Origin: Robertkochia solimangrovi
GTDB taxonomy: Bacteria > Bacteroidota > Bacteroidia > Flavobacteriales > Flavobacteriaceae
Direction: 5' to 3'
Length of the DNA: 64,000 nt
NCBI RefSeq assembly: GCF_007279655.1
Contig: NZ_QKWN01000002.1
Location: 248,001 to 312,000 of the forward strand
The position numbers and the translations under genes were made by a program. Below are positions 25,053 to 33,763 of this stretch, one piece after another. Below the pieces are notes generated by a model that saw nothing but the letters and a program-made list of their open reading frames with translations, searched no databases and was not told where the DNA came from. Positions within the stretch are counted from its first letter, which is position 1. The number at the start of each line of letters is the position of its first letter.

Positions 25053-25703
25053 ATGAATCTCAAATATCTTGTTTTCATTTCTCTATTATTTGTTGTATTT
25101 GGATTGAAAGCGCAAAGATTAAAAACTGAAGAAATTATTGAATTATCAGAAGAATTTTTAATTGAAGCTGTTGGACAGGATTTGTTTAAATATTTTAAAT
25201 CAACAAATAACATCTCATGCTATACGTTACCTGCAAATAGGTTTGGCTACAAAAAATCAAAACTGCTTAAGAAAAATCGTCGAATCAGAAAAAATTGGAC
25301 TTCAATTATAGTCTTCTGGAATTTTAATTATTCAGGAGTCGAAGGTGTTCATTCAGGTGTTTGGGTAAAGCTTAATAAACAACTTAACCTTTATGAACCA
25401 ATCGAATTAGATTTTATCCCAAAATTTGTTTGGGAAAACAGAGCTTCGGATTTCATATCCGTGCAAAAAGCGATTGAAATAGGTAATCAGCATTTGACCA
25501 GAACGGAATTCGAACGAACAGATCCCAAACTAACCTATGATCGTAAAAGAAAGAAATACATTTACAGAATCATCAATATTATAACTAATACAAAAGGTAG
25601 TTCAGGTCGGGAAATGGGAACGACCGAAATTCTTGAAATTGATGCATTAACAGGTAGTACTTACGAATTGAAATATGGATATCATGGATTAATTATTAGA
25701 TGA
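25053..25703 (+). CDS. Secreted hypothetical protein, PepSY-like C-terminus
   Basis: This 216-residue protein has a signal peptide (YLVFISLLFVVFGLKAQ). The C-terminal part (AIEIGNQHLTR, then KYIYRIINIIT and TTEILEIDALTGSTYEL) has the rhythm of PepSY-type repeats; the N-terminal part is unassigned. It is the last plus-strand gene of the array, after a partial separator (GTGCTGAAACAACGC). Confidence 0.5.
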   Translation: MNLKYLVFISLLFVVFGLKAQRLKTEEIIELSEEFLIEAVGQDLFKYFKSTNNISCYTLPANRFGYKKSKLLKKNRRIRKNWTSIIVFWNFNYSGVEGVHSGVWVKLNKQLNLYEPIELDFIPKFVWENRASDFISVQKAIEIGNQHLTRTEFERTDPKLTYDRKRKKYIYRIINIITNTKGSSGREMGTTEILEIDALTGSTYELKYGYHGLIIR

Positions 25704-26061
25704 TTTTCCATCTAAATAAAATCAATTAGGTACAATTAAACTAACTCTTAAAAAGTAATTCCAATCCCTTTTTGCCCCCTAAAATCTTACCGGACTAATA
25801 CTCTTAGCTTTTGGGAAGATTCGGGATTCTGGAGGTAAAACCTTAATTTAAGTTTATTTTTCCTGTTTTAAGCTACCATCATACCAAAGCCTTGTAAACA
25901 CCGGGGTTTATGAATGAAGTCGGTGAATAAATCATGTTACCTGTCTTACCGGAAAAAAGTCCATAGGTAAGTAAGGTAAGATCAATAAAAAATATCTTAC
26001 CTAAGGGAAAGTATACTAAAACTTTGGCATGAGAGGATTTAGGTAATATGAATAAGGAGTT
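25704..26061. repeat. Junction region with CTTACC/GGTAAG cluster
   Basis: No gene is seen. CTTACC occurs at 25786, 25945 and 25996, and GGTAAG at 25966 and 25975. GGTAAGAT (25975-25982) is an exact inverted match of ATCTTACC (25994-26001). It may be a binding-site cluster or an end region of the integrative element that begins here. Confidence 0.45.
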
Positions 26062-27252
26062 TTATAAAATCTCTAAAGGTGAAACCTTAAACAAAGGTTT
26101 GGCCAGGTATCCATAAACCTGTCGTTTGGAATCTTTGACACGTTTAAAGCCAAAGGCTGTCAAGGCTCGACCCATATTAATTACACTGAGTCGGTTGCTC
26201 AATGCTTGCAGTTTGGCTACAATATCTGAAGAGGTATAGAAATAATCAGGATCCTCTGTTTTTTCGAAGTATTTGGTTAAGAATTCTTCTTCCATGGTAG
26301 GCTGTCGATAACTGCTGTTTCTTCGCTCGTTTTCTTCAATGTCATCGGGAGTTAATTCTGATTCGAAATTCTTATCAAAATATGCCAGCGAATAGGCCTG
26401 TGACCACAACTTGTCTATATCGATCTCGTTCTTGTAGCTGAAATCGATCCTGCCCAGTAATTCAAAACATAACCATCTTACTGATCCGGTTTCATCATTT
26501 AAAAAAGTAGTACGGTTGGTGGAACCTATAAAAGAACAACAACGGGTCAACGCTGAATTCTTCCGATCGTAGGGGAGACGTTCATTGATAATGGTTTTGG
26601 AAAAGTATGCCTTTAATGCATTGGTTTCTTTTTTAGCTAACACTGATAGTTCATCAAGATTGATTAAAAAATTTCTGGTGAGTTGAATACGAGCATCCTT
26701 ATCATTGCTGATATCTTCAGCGAAATATTCAGTGAGGGGAGGCGGACAAAGAAATCGGCACCAGGTGGACTTTCCGGAGTTCTGCTGGTTATGAACCAAT
26801 ACCAGGCATTGTTTATTGAAATAATCCTTTTCAATGGCACAACGAACGGTTCGCACCAGCCATTTCTTGAAGTGATAATAAAAAGCTTTAGGTTCCCGAA
26901 GTGGGAGGTAAGCTACCATTCGAGCAATATGATCTACCTGATCCCAGTCCTGAAGTTCTTTAAAATACGTCTGAATGGGATTAAATCTTTTTATGAGATG
27001 AGATTTTAAAAAAATCTCCATTTTACCTGGAGTCACCTGAATGTCAGCCTTAGCCAGTTCAATTAAAATGGAATTGATTTCAAAATCTTCCCATTCAGTT
27101 CCCTCAATAAGTTTGATCTGAAATTCCTGATTGATTTCATTATAGCGGATATCATACTTTTTAAAAAGATATTCCTCCAGATAATCATAAACTGTTTTTT
27201 TCTTTTGCTCTTTAACCTCATAAAGTTTTGAATTTGAATTACTCATAATCAA
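26062..27252 (-). CDS. VapE/VirE-family primase-helicase-like ATPase
   Basis: This 396-residue protein matches the virulence-associated E family. FNPIQTYFKELQDWDQVDHIA precedes a P-loop (NQQNSGKSTWCRF), then AEDISNDKDARIQL, INLDELSVLAKKE (Walker B) and FIGSTNRTTFLNDETGSVRWL. Such proteins act in replication of phage satellites and integrative elements. It follows the excisionase gene by five bases on the minus strand, so the two are co-transcribed. Confidence 0.8.
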   Translation of the reverse strand: MIMSNSNSKLYEVKEQKKKTVYDYLEEYLFKKYDIRYNEINQEFQIKLIEGTEWEDFEINSILIELAKADIQVTPGKMEIFLKSHLIKRFNPIQTYFKELQDWDQVDHIARMVAYLPLREPKAFYYHFKKWLVRTVRCAIEKDYFNKQCLVLVHNQQNSGKSTWCRFLCPPPLTEYFAEDISNDKDARIQLTRNFLINLDELSVLAKKETNALKAYFSKTIINERLPYDRKNSALTRCCSFIGSTNRTTFLNDETGSVRWLCFELLGRIDFSYKNEIDIDKLWSQAYSLAYFDKNFESELTPDDIEENERRNSSYRQPTMEEEFLTKYFEKTEDPDYFYTSSDIVAKLQALSNRLSVINMGRALTAFGFKRVKDSKRQVYGYLAKPLFKVSPLEIL

Positions 27253-27257
27253 CAGAG

Positions 27258-27542
27258 TTATCTACGACGTTTTAAGGTATAACGAAGGGCTTCCTGTTTG
27301 ATCTCATCCGTAGATTTAGTGCTGTTCTGTAGCAACCAGCGATCCAGTTTTTCTTTCGAGAAGTAAATGAGTTTTCCGTTGGGTTTGGAGTATGGTATAA
27401 CTCCCTGAGCAGTTAGTTTATACAAATAACTTTTAGAGATCCCCATATACTCACAGGTTTCCTCCAGAGTTAAAACGGACTTATTAGCCCTTACCAATCG
27501 CTCCAGCTTTTCCAGTTTCTCAATGATCTTGTAGTATTCCAT
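27258..27542 (-). CDS. Excisionase-type helix-turn-helix protein
   Basis: This 94-residue protein has a MerR-like/HTH_17 domain: LTLEETCEYMGISKSYLYKL, then GVIPYSKPNGKLIYFSKEKL and DRWLL. This is the usual small DNA-binding protein next to VapE-like genes in Bacteroidetes integrative elements. It may control excision or transcription of the element. Confidence 0.8.
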   Translation of the reverse strand: MEYYKIIEKLEKLERLVRANKSVLTLEETCEYMGISKSYLYKLTAQGVIPYSKPNGKLIYFSKEKLDRWLLQNSTKSTDEIKQEALRYTLKRRR

Positions 27543-27825
27543 GTCTTAGTTATATTTTTCCGGAGACTCTAATATATTATCATATTTCCGGTGGTTATTA
27601 TCCTAAAACTAGAAAGAGCTGAACTTGTGAATGTTAACCTTGTTTACATGGTTGTAGATTTGAGAGAATTGACACTTATTATTGTTGATAACCTTGTGAA
27701 TTTCGATTGTAAGTATTTGAAGTAATACAGTTGAAAAATATTACTTTTAAAAAAAAATATAAGAGCCTTAAGATAGAATATTTTATACTCTAACAAATAT
27801 TTTCCATTAGAACTAACCTACACCC

Positions 27826-28869
27826 ATGAAAAAATATTTTAAGAAAAGTAAGTGTAAAAAAATACACGATAGGCGGGCTAAAAGAATTGGTGCAAGTCCA
27901 AGTAGAACTAAAAAATATAATCCCGATAGATTACCCTTTTATCAAAGGTATAAATATGATTTTATAAAAGCTGAGCCTGTTGTTGCTCCAGAGAATATAT
28001 GTTTATTGTCAGAAACCAAAGGGTGTTTACAATTTTTCACGGAACTAAGAAAAGTCAAAAGTATCTCTAAAATTGGTAGAGAATGTTTTGTAGAGATGGA
28101 TTTATCTGAAGTAAAAAAGTTTGATTATAGTTCAATATGTGTTTTAATCGCAATTATACGAGATCTAAAATCGAAAAAAATATTTTTGAGAGGTAATTAT
28201 CCAAAAGACGAATTGTGTAAAAAACAAATAATTGAATCTGGATTATTAACATTTATGTATGATAAAAATGGAAATCCATTTAAAAAGTCTGAAAAGTCCG
28301 ACTTGTTATTCATAGAAAAAGGAGCAAAAATCTTAAAAAGAGAAGATAATATAATAATAAGTGAGACTATCAAAAATGCAGTTAAACATTTGACAGGAGA
28401 GGATAAGCATTTACCAAAATTAAGAACAATTTTACTTGAAATTTGTGGTAATTCTATAGAATGGGGAGGTACATTAAACAAGCAATGGTTATTTGGTGTT
28501 AAGTATGAAGAGGAAAAGGCAATTTTCACCATAACTGACGTTGGAAAAGGGATATTGAAAACATTAAATAAGAAATGGAAAGATAAATTATCGGATGTTT
28601 TTACCTTAAATCCGGATGATGAGATATTAAAAGGTGCCTTTGTGAAAAAATATGGTTCTAGCTCTCATAAAATCAATAGAAATAAAGGATTACCATCTGT
28701 TAAAAATGGATTTGATAAAGGCGTAATTAAAAATCTTAAAGTATTAACTAATAATGTAATTTTACATTATGGTGATCAAGAATCTTCTGAGGTTTTGAAA
28801 GAACATTATTTTGGTGGAACTTTGTATCGTTGGGAATTAACAAAAGAAACAATAAAAAGAGCAAGTTAA
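27826..28869 (+). CDS. STAS/GHKL-ATPase-like protein of a three-gene operon
   Basis: This 347-residue protein begins with a basic segment (1-40). A STAS-like part follows (VEMDLSEVKKFDYSSICVL, about 85-125). The C-terminal half is a histidine-kinase-type (GHKL) ATPase domain: the N box LLEICGNSIEWG and the G1 box FTITDVGKGI. No phospho-acceptor His is visible. It resembles predicted ATP-binding proteins that pair with STAS-like DUF4325 partners. The role is unknown; anti-sigma-like signalling or antiphage sensing is possible. It is cargo of the mnmE-linked element. Confidence 0.65.
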   Translation: MKKYFKKSKCKKIHDRRAKRIGASPSRTKKYNPDRLPFYQRYKYDFIKAEPVVAPENICLLSETKGCLQFFTELRKVKSISKIGRECFVEMDLSEVKKFDYSSICVLIAIIRDLKSKKIFLRGNYPKDELCKKQIIESGLLTFMYDKNGNPFKKSEKSDLLFIEKGAKILKREDNIIISETIKNAVKHLTGEDKHLPKLRTILLEICGNSIEWGGTLNKQWLFGVKYEEEKAIFTITDVGKGILKTLNKKWKDKLSDVFTLNPDDEILKGAFVKKYGSSSHKINRNKGLPSVKNGFDKGVIKNLKVLTNNVILHYGDQESSEVLKEHYFGGTLYRWELTKETIKRAS

Positions 28870-29282
28870 TGAGGAAGTATATTCAAATAAAGGACTTCTC
28901 AGAATATCCTGGGTTAAGACATTGTTCTATAAGTGATGATTCAGGAGAAGAATTTTATCATAAAATATTAAATAAAGAATTTAAAGATTCATACGAAAAA
29001 AAAGAAAAGATTGAGGTGAATTTGGACTATACAGCTGGTTATGCCCCCTCTTTTTTGGATGAAGCTTTTGGAAATCTCATATATGACTTTGGAATCGAAG
29101 CTGTAAAAGAAAACTTAATAATTGTATCTGATCAGGAGCCAGACTTGAAAGAAATGATAGTTAATGAAACGTTTGTTCAATGGCAAGAGAGAAGAGAAAA
29201 TGAAGACAAACCTAAAAAAACGGAAAAACATAAACCATGGTTTCGAAAAGTTAATAATGAAATAATTCAAACCGTAGAATAA
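28869..29282 (+). CDS. STAS-like (DUF4325) protein
   Basis: The ATG at 28869 overlaps the previous stop by one base (TAATG), so translation is coupled; an upstream in-frame ATG at 28830 lies inside the previous gene. The product has 137 residues, with IEVNLDYTAGYAPSFLDEAFG matching the DUF4325 STAS-like motif. A charged, lysine-rich tail follows. Probably the binding partner or substrate of the ATPase upstream. Confidence 0.65.
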   Translation: MRKYIQIKDFSEYPGLRHCSISDDSGEEFYHKILNKEFKDSYEKKEKIEVNLDYTAGYAPSFLDEAFGNLIYDFGIEAVKENLIIVSDQEPDLKEMIVNETFVQWQERRENEDKPKKTEKHKPWFRKVNNEIIQTVE

Positions 29283-29284
29283 AT

Positions 29285-29767
29285 ATGATATGTAGCTTAT
29301 CTACAAGTGACATTATTGGTATTATTAGTCTTGTTGTGAATTCCTCCCTCGCAATTTGGATTGTTTGGACACTACAAAATAAATTAACAAATAAAAGGTA
29401 CTTAAAGGATCATTTAATTGGAGAAATTAAGGAATTACGACTTGAATATAAAAAATTCATGAGTGATTTGCATTCCGGAAATCTAAAGCCAAAAAAAATT
29501 GTTCCATGGTTTAAACTAATGAATATTAAAGTTCAGGACACCATGGAAATTTTATCAAAAGAGTATGAGATTAATAAAGATATTTTAAAGAATTATCAAA
29601 TTGAACTTAGAGAGTTAGTTACTGAATTTGAAGAATTCAATAAAAATTATAAATCCAATCAATTTATAGCTTTAAAAAGCGACTCACAAAATAAATTAAT
29701 TACATTTCAACAGAAAAATAACTCAAAATTTAATGAATTAATAATATTAATTAATAACGGTTCATAA
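29285..29767 (+). CDS. Single-pass membrane protein with coiled-coil, third gene of operon
   Basis: This 160-residue protein has one N-terminal membrane helix (IIGIISLVVNSSLAIWIVWTL) and a long cytoplasmic helical tail rich in Glu and Lys (EIKELRLEYKKFMSDLHSG; IELRELVTEFEEFNK). It starts two bases after the previous stop. In defence operons such a one-TM subunit often acts as effector or anchor, but nothing here proves that. Confidence 0.55.
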   Translation: MICSLSTSDIIGIISLVVNSSLAIWIVWTLQNKLTNKRYLKDHLIGEIKELRLEYKKFMSDLHSGNLKPKKIVPWFKLMNIKVQDTMEILSKEYEINKDILKNYQIELRELVTEFEEFNKNYKSNQFIALKSDSQNKLITFQQKNNSKFNELIILINNGS

Positions 29768-30487
29768 GGATTTAATTTTATTAAAAGCGGTTTTTATTTC
29801 ATTGGAATATTTAGACCCACCACTCCTGCTAAAAGCACTCTTCACAGAGTTATACTTGTATGGTTTCCCGTCTGCTCGTAATATTACCCCCGAAGTTTCA
29901 AAGAAATTCTTGAGCGTTAATTCGTTTTCAGGAAAGGCCTTTTTAAATTGCTCATAAAATTCCCGGCAACTCGGACCGTCCATTTTGAATTGGATTTTGG
30001 ATTGGTGTTGGTTCCAGTTTTTTAAAAGGACATTTTTAAAATCGTTTAGGGGGGTTCTATCAATATCTATAAGGTCATAACGTTTAAGTTGAAAATAGAT
30101 CCGGTCTAATTCTTTTTCTTCGATTTTGATCTGAAAATTTTGAATGGTAGTAGTTTTACTTACGGATCTGTTTTTCAGGATTTCCATATTCTTTTCAAAA
30201 TGCCGGGTCCAGGAATATAAGCAGATCGCAATACCAATGAAGTACAATAAATAAAGTCCAGCTAGAAATATCTTGTTTGATTCAGATAACGGTAAAAATA
30301 TTACTGGTAGAATTAGCGTGAGTCCAACAGCATTTAAAAAGAGTCTCGGCTTTTCAATAGAGGTGTTTAAAAGGGATTGATCGTAAAAAACAAATTGGAC
30401 GACAGGGTAGGTGTACTGAATAAGTAACCTGCATCCAACATAGATTATTCCGGCTCCAAATAGGTAGTTTGTCAGATCATAGAACAT
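29762..30487 (-). CDS. Membrane protein linked to the integrase
   Basis: The ATG at 30487 overlaps the integrase stop by 11 bases (TATGTTCTATGA), a better start than 30553 inside the integrase. The product has about 241 residues: two or more N-terminal membrane helices (LFGAGIIYVGCRLLIQYTY; LNAVGLTLILPVIFLPL; FLAGLYLLYFIGIAICLY) and a soluble C-terminal part (CREFYEQFKKAFPENELTLKN) ending KTAFNKIKSL. Proteins of this type accompany integrases in flavobacterial elements; the function is unknown. Confidence 0.6.
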   Translation of the reverse strand: MFYDLTNYLFGAGIIYVGCRLLIQYTYPVVQFVFYDQSLLNTSIEKPRLFLNAVGLTLILPVIFLPLSESNKIFLAGLYLLYFIGIAICLYSWTRHFEKNMEILKNRSVSKTTTIQNFQIKIEEKELDRIYFQLKRYDLIDIDRTPLNDFKNVLLKNWNQHQSKIQFKMDGPSCREFYEQFKKAFPENELTLKNFFETSGVILRADGKPYKYNSVKSAFSRSGGSKYSNEIKTAFNKIKSL

Positions 30488-31619
30488 ACTCAATGCCAAT
30501 TTTAGGGATGATGTTGGCGGCTTCTTTCTTTTTACTATCCACGATCTTTGCATAGATCTGGGTAGTTCTTAGTTCCCGGTGTCCGAGTATTTTAGAAACA
30601 GTGTAGATATCCGCTCCATTCTCTAATAATAAAACCGCACAGGTATGTCTTGCACTATGAAAAGTGATGTGCTTCGTTATTCCTGCACGCATACACCAGC
30701 GTAATATTTCCGCATTGAAATGAGCTCCGTATTTCAGGCCTTTAAAAACTCGGTCGGCCGACTTCTGGGCTTTTCCCAGAATACTTCTCGCCTCCGATGA
30801 GATATAAAGGTATTCCATGCCGTCTGTCTTTTTTTGCCGGAATACGATTCTGGCACCGTCTTCTTCATCCCTGATTTCTGCCCAAGTCAACTTATTGATG
30901 TCACTCCATCTTAATCCGGTAAGGCAACTGAATAGAAAAGCATTTTTTAATATGGGATGTTTGCAGTGAGCCCTCACCATAGCCTTGAGTTCTTCACTGG
31001 TTAAGTATTCCCTTGTAGGTTCTCCCTGTTTAAACCCTTTAACTGCCTGTGCCAGATTTTTGGTAGTATAGCCTTCTTCATAGGCAGCTCGAAGCGCCGC
31101 CTTCACCTTGTTGAAATAAGAATATTTTGAGTTTTGAGATAGGTGGGTATCCGACTTGGTCTTCGCTTTTGTGTCGAGATGTTTTTTAAAGCCTTTCACA
31201 AAGGCCTCGTCTACGAATTCAAATGTAATGTGCTTTTTTCCGCAGTAGTCTTCCAAATGATTTTGGGCTGCATCCCAATTGTCATAATTCCCGGAGGATT
31301 CATAACGCTCCTCTTTTAAGCTTTCATAATAATCCAATAAGAGGGTCTTTTCTTTTTCCCGGTTCTTGATTCCGTATTTACCCTGAGCGTATTCCGCCTG
31401 TCTGATTGAAAGTATTTGATTTGCGAGTTCCTCTGTTTTCTTATTTTGTGATCTTTCTTCAGGAGTTTGAGGATTGATGAAAAGATATTCCTTCAGGTAT
31501 TCAAATTCCCTTAAGTGTTTAGGTTTTCCATCATCTCCAATAGTTTTTCCCTTGTAATATTCTATATAGAGACTGTATTTTCCGGTAGCTAATTTTTTCT
31601 TTTTTAAGCTGATCTTCAT
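30477..31619 (-). CDS. Tyrosine recombinase (element integrase)
   Basis: This 380-residue integrase has an N-terminal arm-binding part, a SAM-like core-binding region (about 100-205) and the catalytic domain with SCLTGLRWSDI (Arg), HITFHSARHTCAVLL (H-x-x-R), KILGHRELRTTQIYAKI (LGH and nucleophile Tyr). It faces mnmE on the same strand, with 224 bases between them, and is the driver of the element that ends here. Intact. Confidence 0.9.
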   Translation of the reverse strand: MKISLKKKKLATGKYSLYIEYYKGKTIGDDGKPKHLREFEYLKEYLFINPQTPEERSQNKKTEELANQILSIRQAEYAQGKYGIKNREKEKTLLLDYYESLKEERYESSGNYDNWDAAQNHLEDYCGKKHITFEFVDEAFVKGFKKHLDTKAKTKSDTHLSQNSKYSYFNKVKAALRAAYEEGYTTKNLAQAVKGFKQGEPTREYLTSEELKAMVRAHCKHPILKNAFLFSCLTGLRWSDINKLTWAEIRDEEDGARIVFRQKKTDGMEYLYISSEARSILGKAQKSADRVFKGLKYGAHFNAEILRWCMRAGITKHITFHSARHTCAVLLLENGADIYTVSKILGHRELRTTQIYAKIVDSKKKEAANIIPKIGIEYVL

Positions 31620-31657
31620 AAGAAACTGATTTTTATAAAGATAGGAAAAAATACTAG

Positions 31658-31718
31658 CGAGGTGTACTTTTTACACCTCGTTTCGTTAAAATACTTTTCG
31701 AGGTGTACCTTAGGTGTA
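31658..31718. promoter_or_regulatory. Four AGGTGTA boxes upstream of the integrase
   Basis: CGAGGTGTA and TACACCTCG form a perfect 9-base inverted repeat (31658-31666/31672-31680). CGAGGTGTA recurs at 31699-31707 and AGGTGTA at 31712-31718. They sit 40-100 bases upstream of the integrase start, as expected for integrase arm sites or for operators of its expression. Confidence 0.65.
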
Positions 31719-31805
31719 TTTTTTGGTCAAAAATAGAGATATGATCGAATTATTAAAATTCTTCATGAATCTTTGTAAAGTGTCGTTATATAAGGCTTTT
31801 TGATA

Positions 31806-31833
31806 TTATTTGATGTCAAATGATATCAAATAA
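31806..31833. repeat. Perfect palindrome between integrase and mnmE
   Basis: TTATTTGAT (31806-31814) and ATCAAATAA (31825-31833) are perfectly complementary around a 10-base centre, ten bases beyond the mnmE stop. It could be the recombination core of the element's attachment site, or a weak terminator of mnmE. Confidence 0.5.
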
Positions 31834-31843
31834 AATGGGTGGA

Positions 31844-33232
31844 TTATTTCCCAATACAAAAATTAGCAAAAATATTCCCTAACAGGTCATCACTCGAGAT
31901 CTCACCGGTGATCTCTCCCAAATAATAGAGGGCCTGACGGATGTCGATGGCTAACAGGTCGCCGGATAAGTCGTCGTCCAGGCCGAAGCGGACTTTCTCA
32001 ATTTCTTCCAATGATCTGATCAGGGCATCGTAGTGACGGCTGTTGGTGACGATGGTCTCATTGTTGCGTAAGGCGCCGGTATTGATGAATTCCAGCAGGT
32101 GATCGGTAAGTGATTCGATACCTTGTCCTGTTTTGGCAGAGAGGAGGATCACATCCGGGATCACCACTTTTAATTGGGCTTCTAAGGCTTCGCCAATCGT
32201 GTCTACCTTATTGGCAACGATGATTAGCTGCTTCTGTGGATATTTATTTTTGATCTTTTCGATTTCGGATTGGAACAGGTCATGATCACTGCTGAACTTA
32301 GTGCTGTCAAACAAATAGATCACTACCTGGGCCTTTTCGATTTTTTCAAAGGTCTTCTGGATTCCGATACTCTCTACTACGTCCTTGGTCTCACGTATCC
32401 CTGCGGTATCGATAAAACGAAATCCGACACCACCGATTACCATCTCATCTTCGATCGTATCCCGTGTGGTTCCGGCGATATCACTGACGATGGCACGTTC
32501 CTCATTCAGCAGAGCATTCAGCAAAGTCGACTTACCCACGTTAGGCTCTCCGACGATAGCGACTGGGATTCCATTCTTGATAACGTTTCCGGTAGCGAAG
32601 CTATCGATAAGTCGCTTTAAGACGGTCTCTATACGTTCTACCAGGCTGCGGAACTGGGTGCGATCGGCAAATTCCACATCTTCTTCCGCAAAATCAAGCT
32701 CCAGTTCGATCAACGAGGCGAAATTGAGGAGTTCTTCCCGTAATCGGGAGATCTCATGACTAAAGCCTCCCCGCATCTGCTGCATCGCGATCTTATGGGA
32801 AGCTTCATTATCACTGGCGATAAGATCGGCCACGGCTTCCGCCTGACTCAGATCCAGTTTCCCATTCAGGAAGGCACGAAGCGTAAATTCCCCCGGATCG
32901 GCCATACGACAACCTTTTCTCAGAAATAATTGAATGATTTCCTGCTGTATGAACGGCGAACCATGACACGAGATCTCAACCACGTCTTCTCCGGTATACG
33001 ATTGTGGGTTCTTAAAGAGGGATACCAATACTTCGTCCAGCACACGTTCTCCATCCATGATATGTCCGAGATGGATCGTGTGGGTCTTCTGAGCTTTGAG
33101 TTCCTTCCCGTGAATCGACCGGAAACAACCGGAAGCGATCTCAATAGCCCCTTTACCAGACAAACGTATCACAGCAATAGCCCCCGCACCGGAAGGGGTC
33201 GCCAAAGCCACAATGGTATCCTGTATCTTCAT
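31844..33232 (-). CDS. mnmE: tRNA modification GTPase MnmE
   Basis: This 462-residue GTPase works with MnmG to install the carboxymethylaminomethyl group on wobble uridine of certain tRNAs. The N-terminal tetrahydrofolate-binding domain (DTIVALATPSGAGAIAVIRL), the inserted G domain (GEPNVGKST, DTAGIRET, NKVD) and the conserved C-terminal FCIGK are all present. The full family length is intact, even though an integrative element ends just beyond its 3' end. Confidence 0.97.
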   Translation of the reverse strand: MKIQDTIVALATPSGAGAIAVIRLSGKGAIEIASGCFRSIHGKELKAQKTHTIHLGHIMDGERVLDEVLVSLFKNPQSYTGEDVVEISCHGSPFIQQEIIQLFLRKGCRMADPGEFTLRAFLNGKLDLSQAEAVADLIASDNEASHKIAMQQMRGGFSHEISRLREELLNFASLIELELDFAEEDVEFADRTQFRSLVERIETVLKRLIDSFATGNVIKNGIPVAIVGEPNVGKSTLLNALLNEERAIVSDIAGTTRDTIEDEMVIGGVGFRFIDTAGIRETKDVVESIGIQKTFEKIEKAQVVIYLFDSTKFSSDHDLFQSEIEKIKNKYPQKQLIIVANKVDTIGEALEAQLKVVIPDVILLSAKTGQGIESLTDHLLEFINTGALRNNETIVTNSRHYDALIRSLEEIEKVRFGLDDDLSGDLLAIDIRQALYYLGEITGEISSDDLLGNIFANFCIGK

Positions 33233-33763
33233 GTAGAAATTTTTGACAAATTTAGTCTTTTTTCATGAGGCTGAAATCATACCCGGATTACAGGGGTTGT
33301 CCATTTTCCGAGGAGAAGTAAAACCCAATCCCCCTAAGCCTGCGAACCACATTGAAGCTGAGCTTGCGAAGCCCTCCAAACAAAACTGAGTCAGTTCCCA
33401 AAGTCTCGGGACACTTTCACCAGAGGTCACTCAAGCAGCATCGTGCGCCAGCACTATGATCGCGGCGACACTCGACGCGGCCGAAGGCAGGAGTCCCGAT
33501 TGCTATCGGGAGACATTCCCTCTTCGCCGAAGGCTGAAGACGGGATCGTCACTCTCCAGTACCCCAGCAAACGCAAAGACTAAAACCGTTTACAAATTAA
33601 ATAACCCGGTGATCATCTTAACAACTGTTTTTCAACAGCATACATCTTAAATCATCGGATATTTATGATAGTTTTAAAAGTATCTTAAAGGGTGAGTTAA
33701 ACCTTGTTAAATACATGGACTTTAGGGCTATTCATCGTATCTTTAAGTGAATTTTAAAACTGA
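33233..33763. repeat. Intergenic with dispersed repeats
   Basis: No gene is seen in about 530 bases. Bases 33426-33478 (GTCACTCAAGCAGCATCGTG...) recur near-identically at 41992-42050, with a shorter relative at 57756. Bases 33492-33532 (AGTCCCGATTGCTATCGGGA...) recur inverted at 41683-41723. The small open frame here is a by-product of the repeats. Confidence 0.6.

Noticed and set aside
25714-31836. AAATAAAAT at 25714 and 31828 as att direct repeats of the integrative element
   Set aside because: Nine AT-only bases recur by chance in DNA of this composition; I could not confirm the left end.
32270-32759. Plus-strand frames across mnmE
   Set aside because: Antisense shadows of a clearly conserved gene.
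33456-33650. A 64-codon plus-strand frame after mnmE
   Set aside because: It lies across dispersed repeats shared with other intergenic regions and has no start context or domain.
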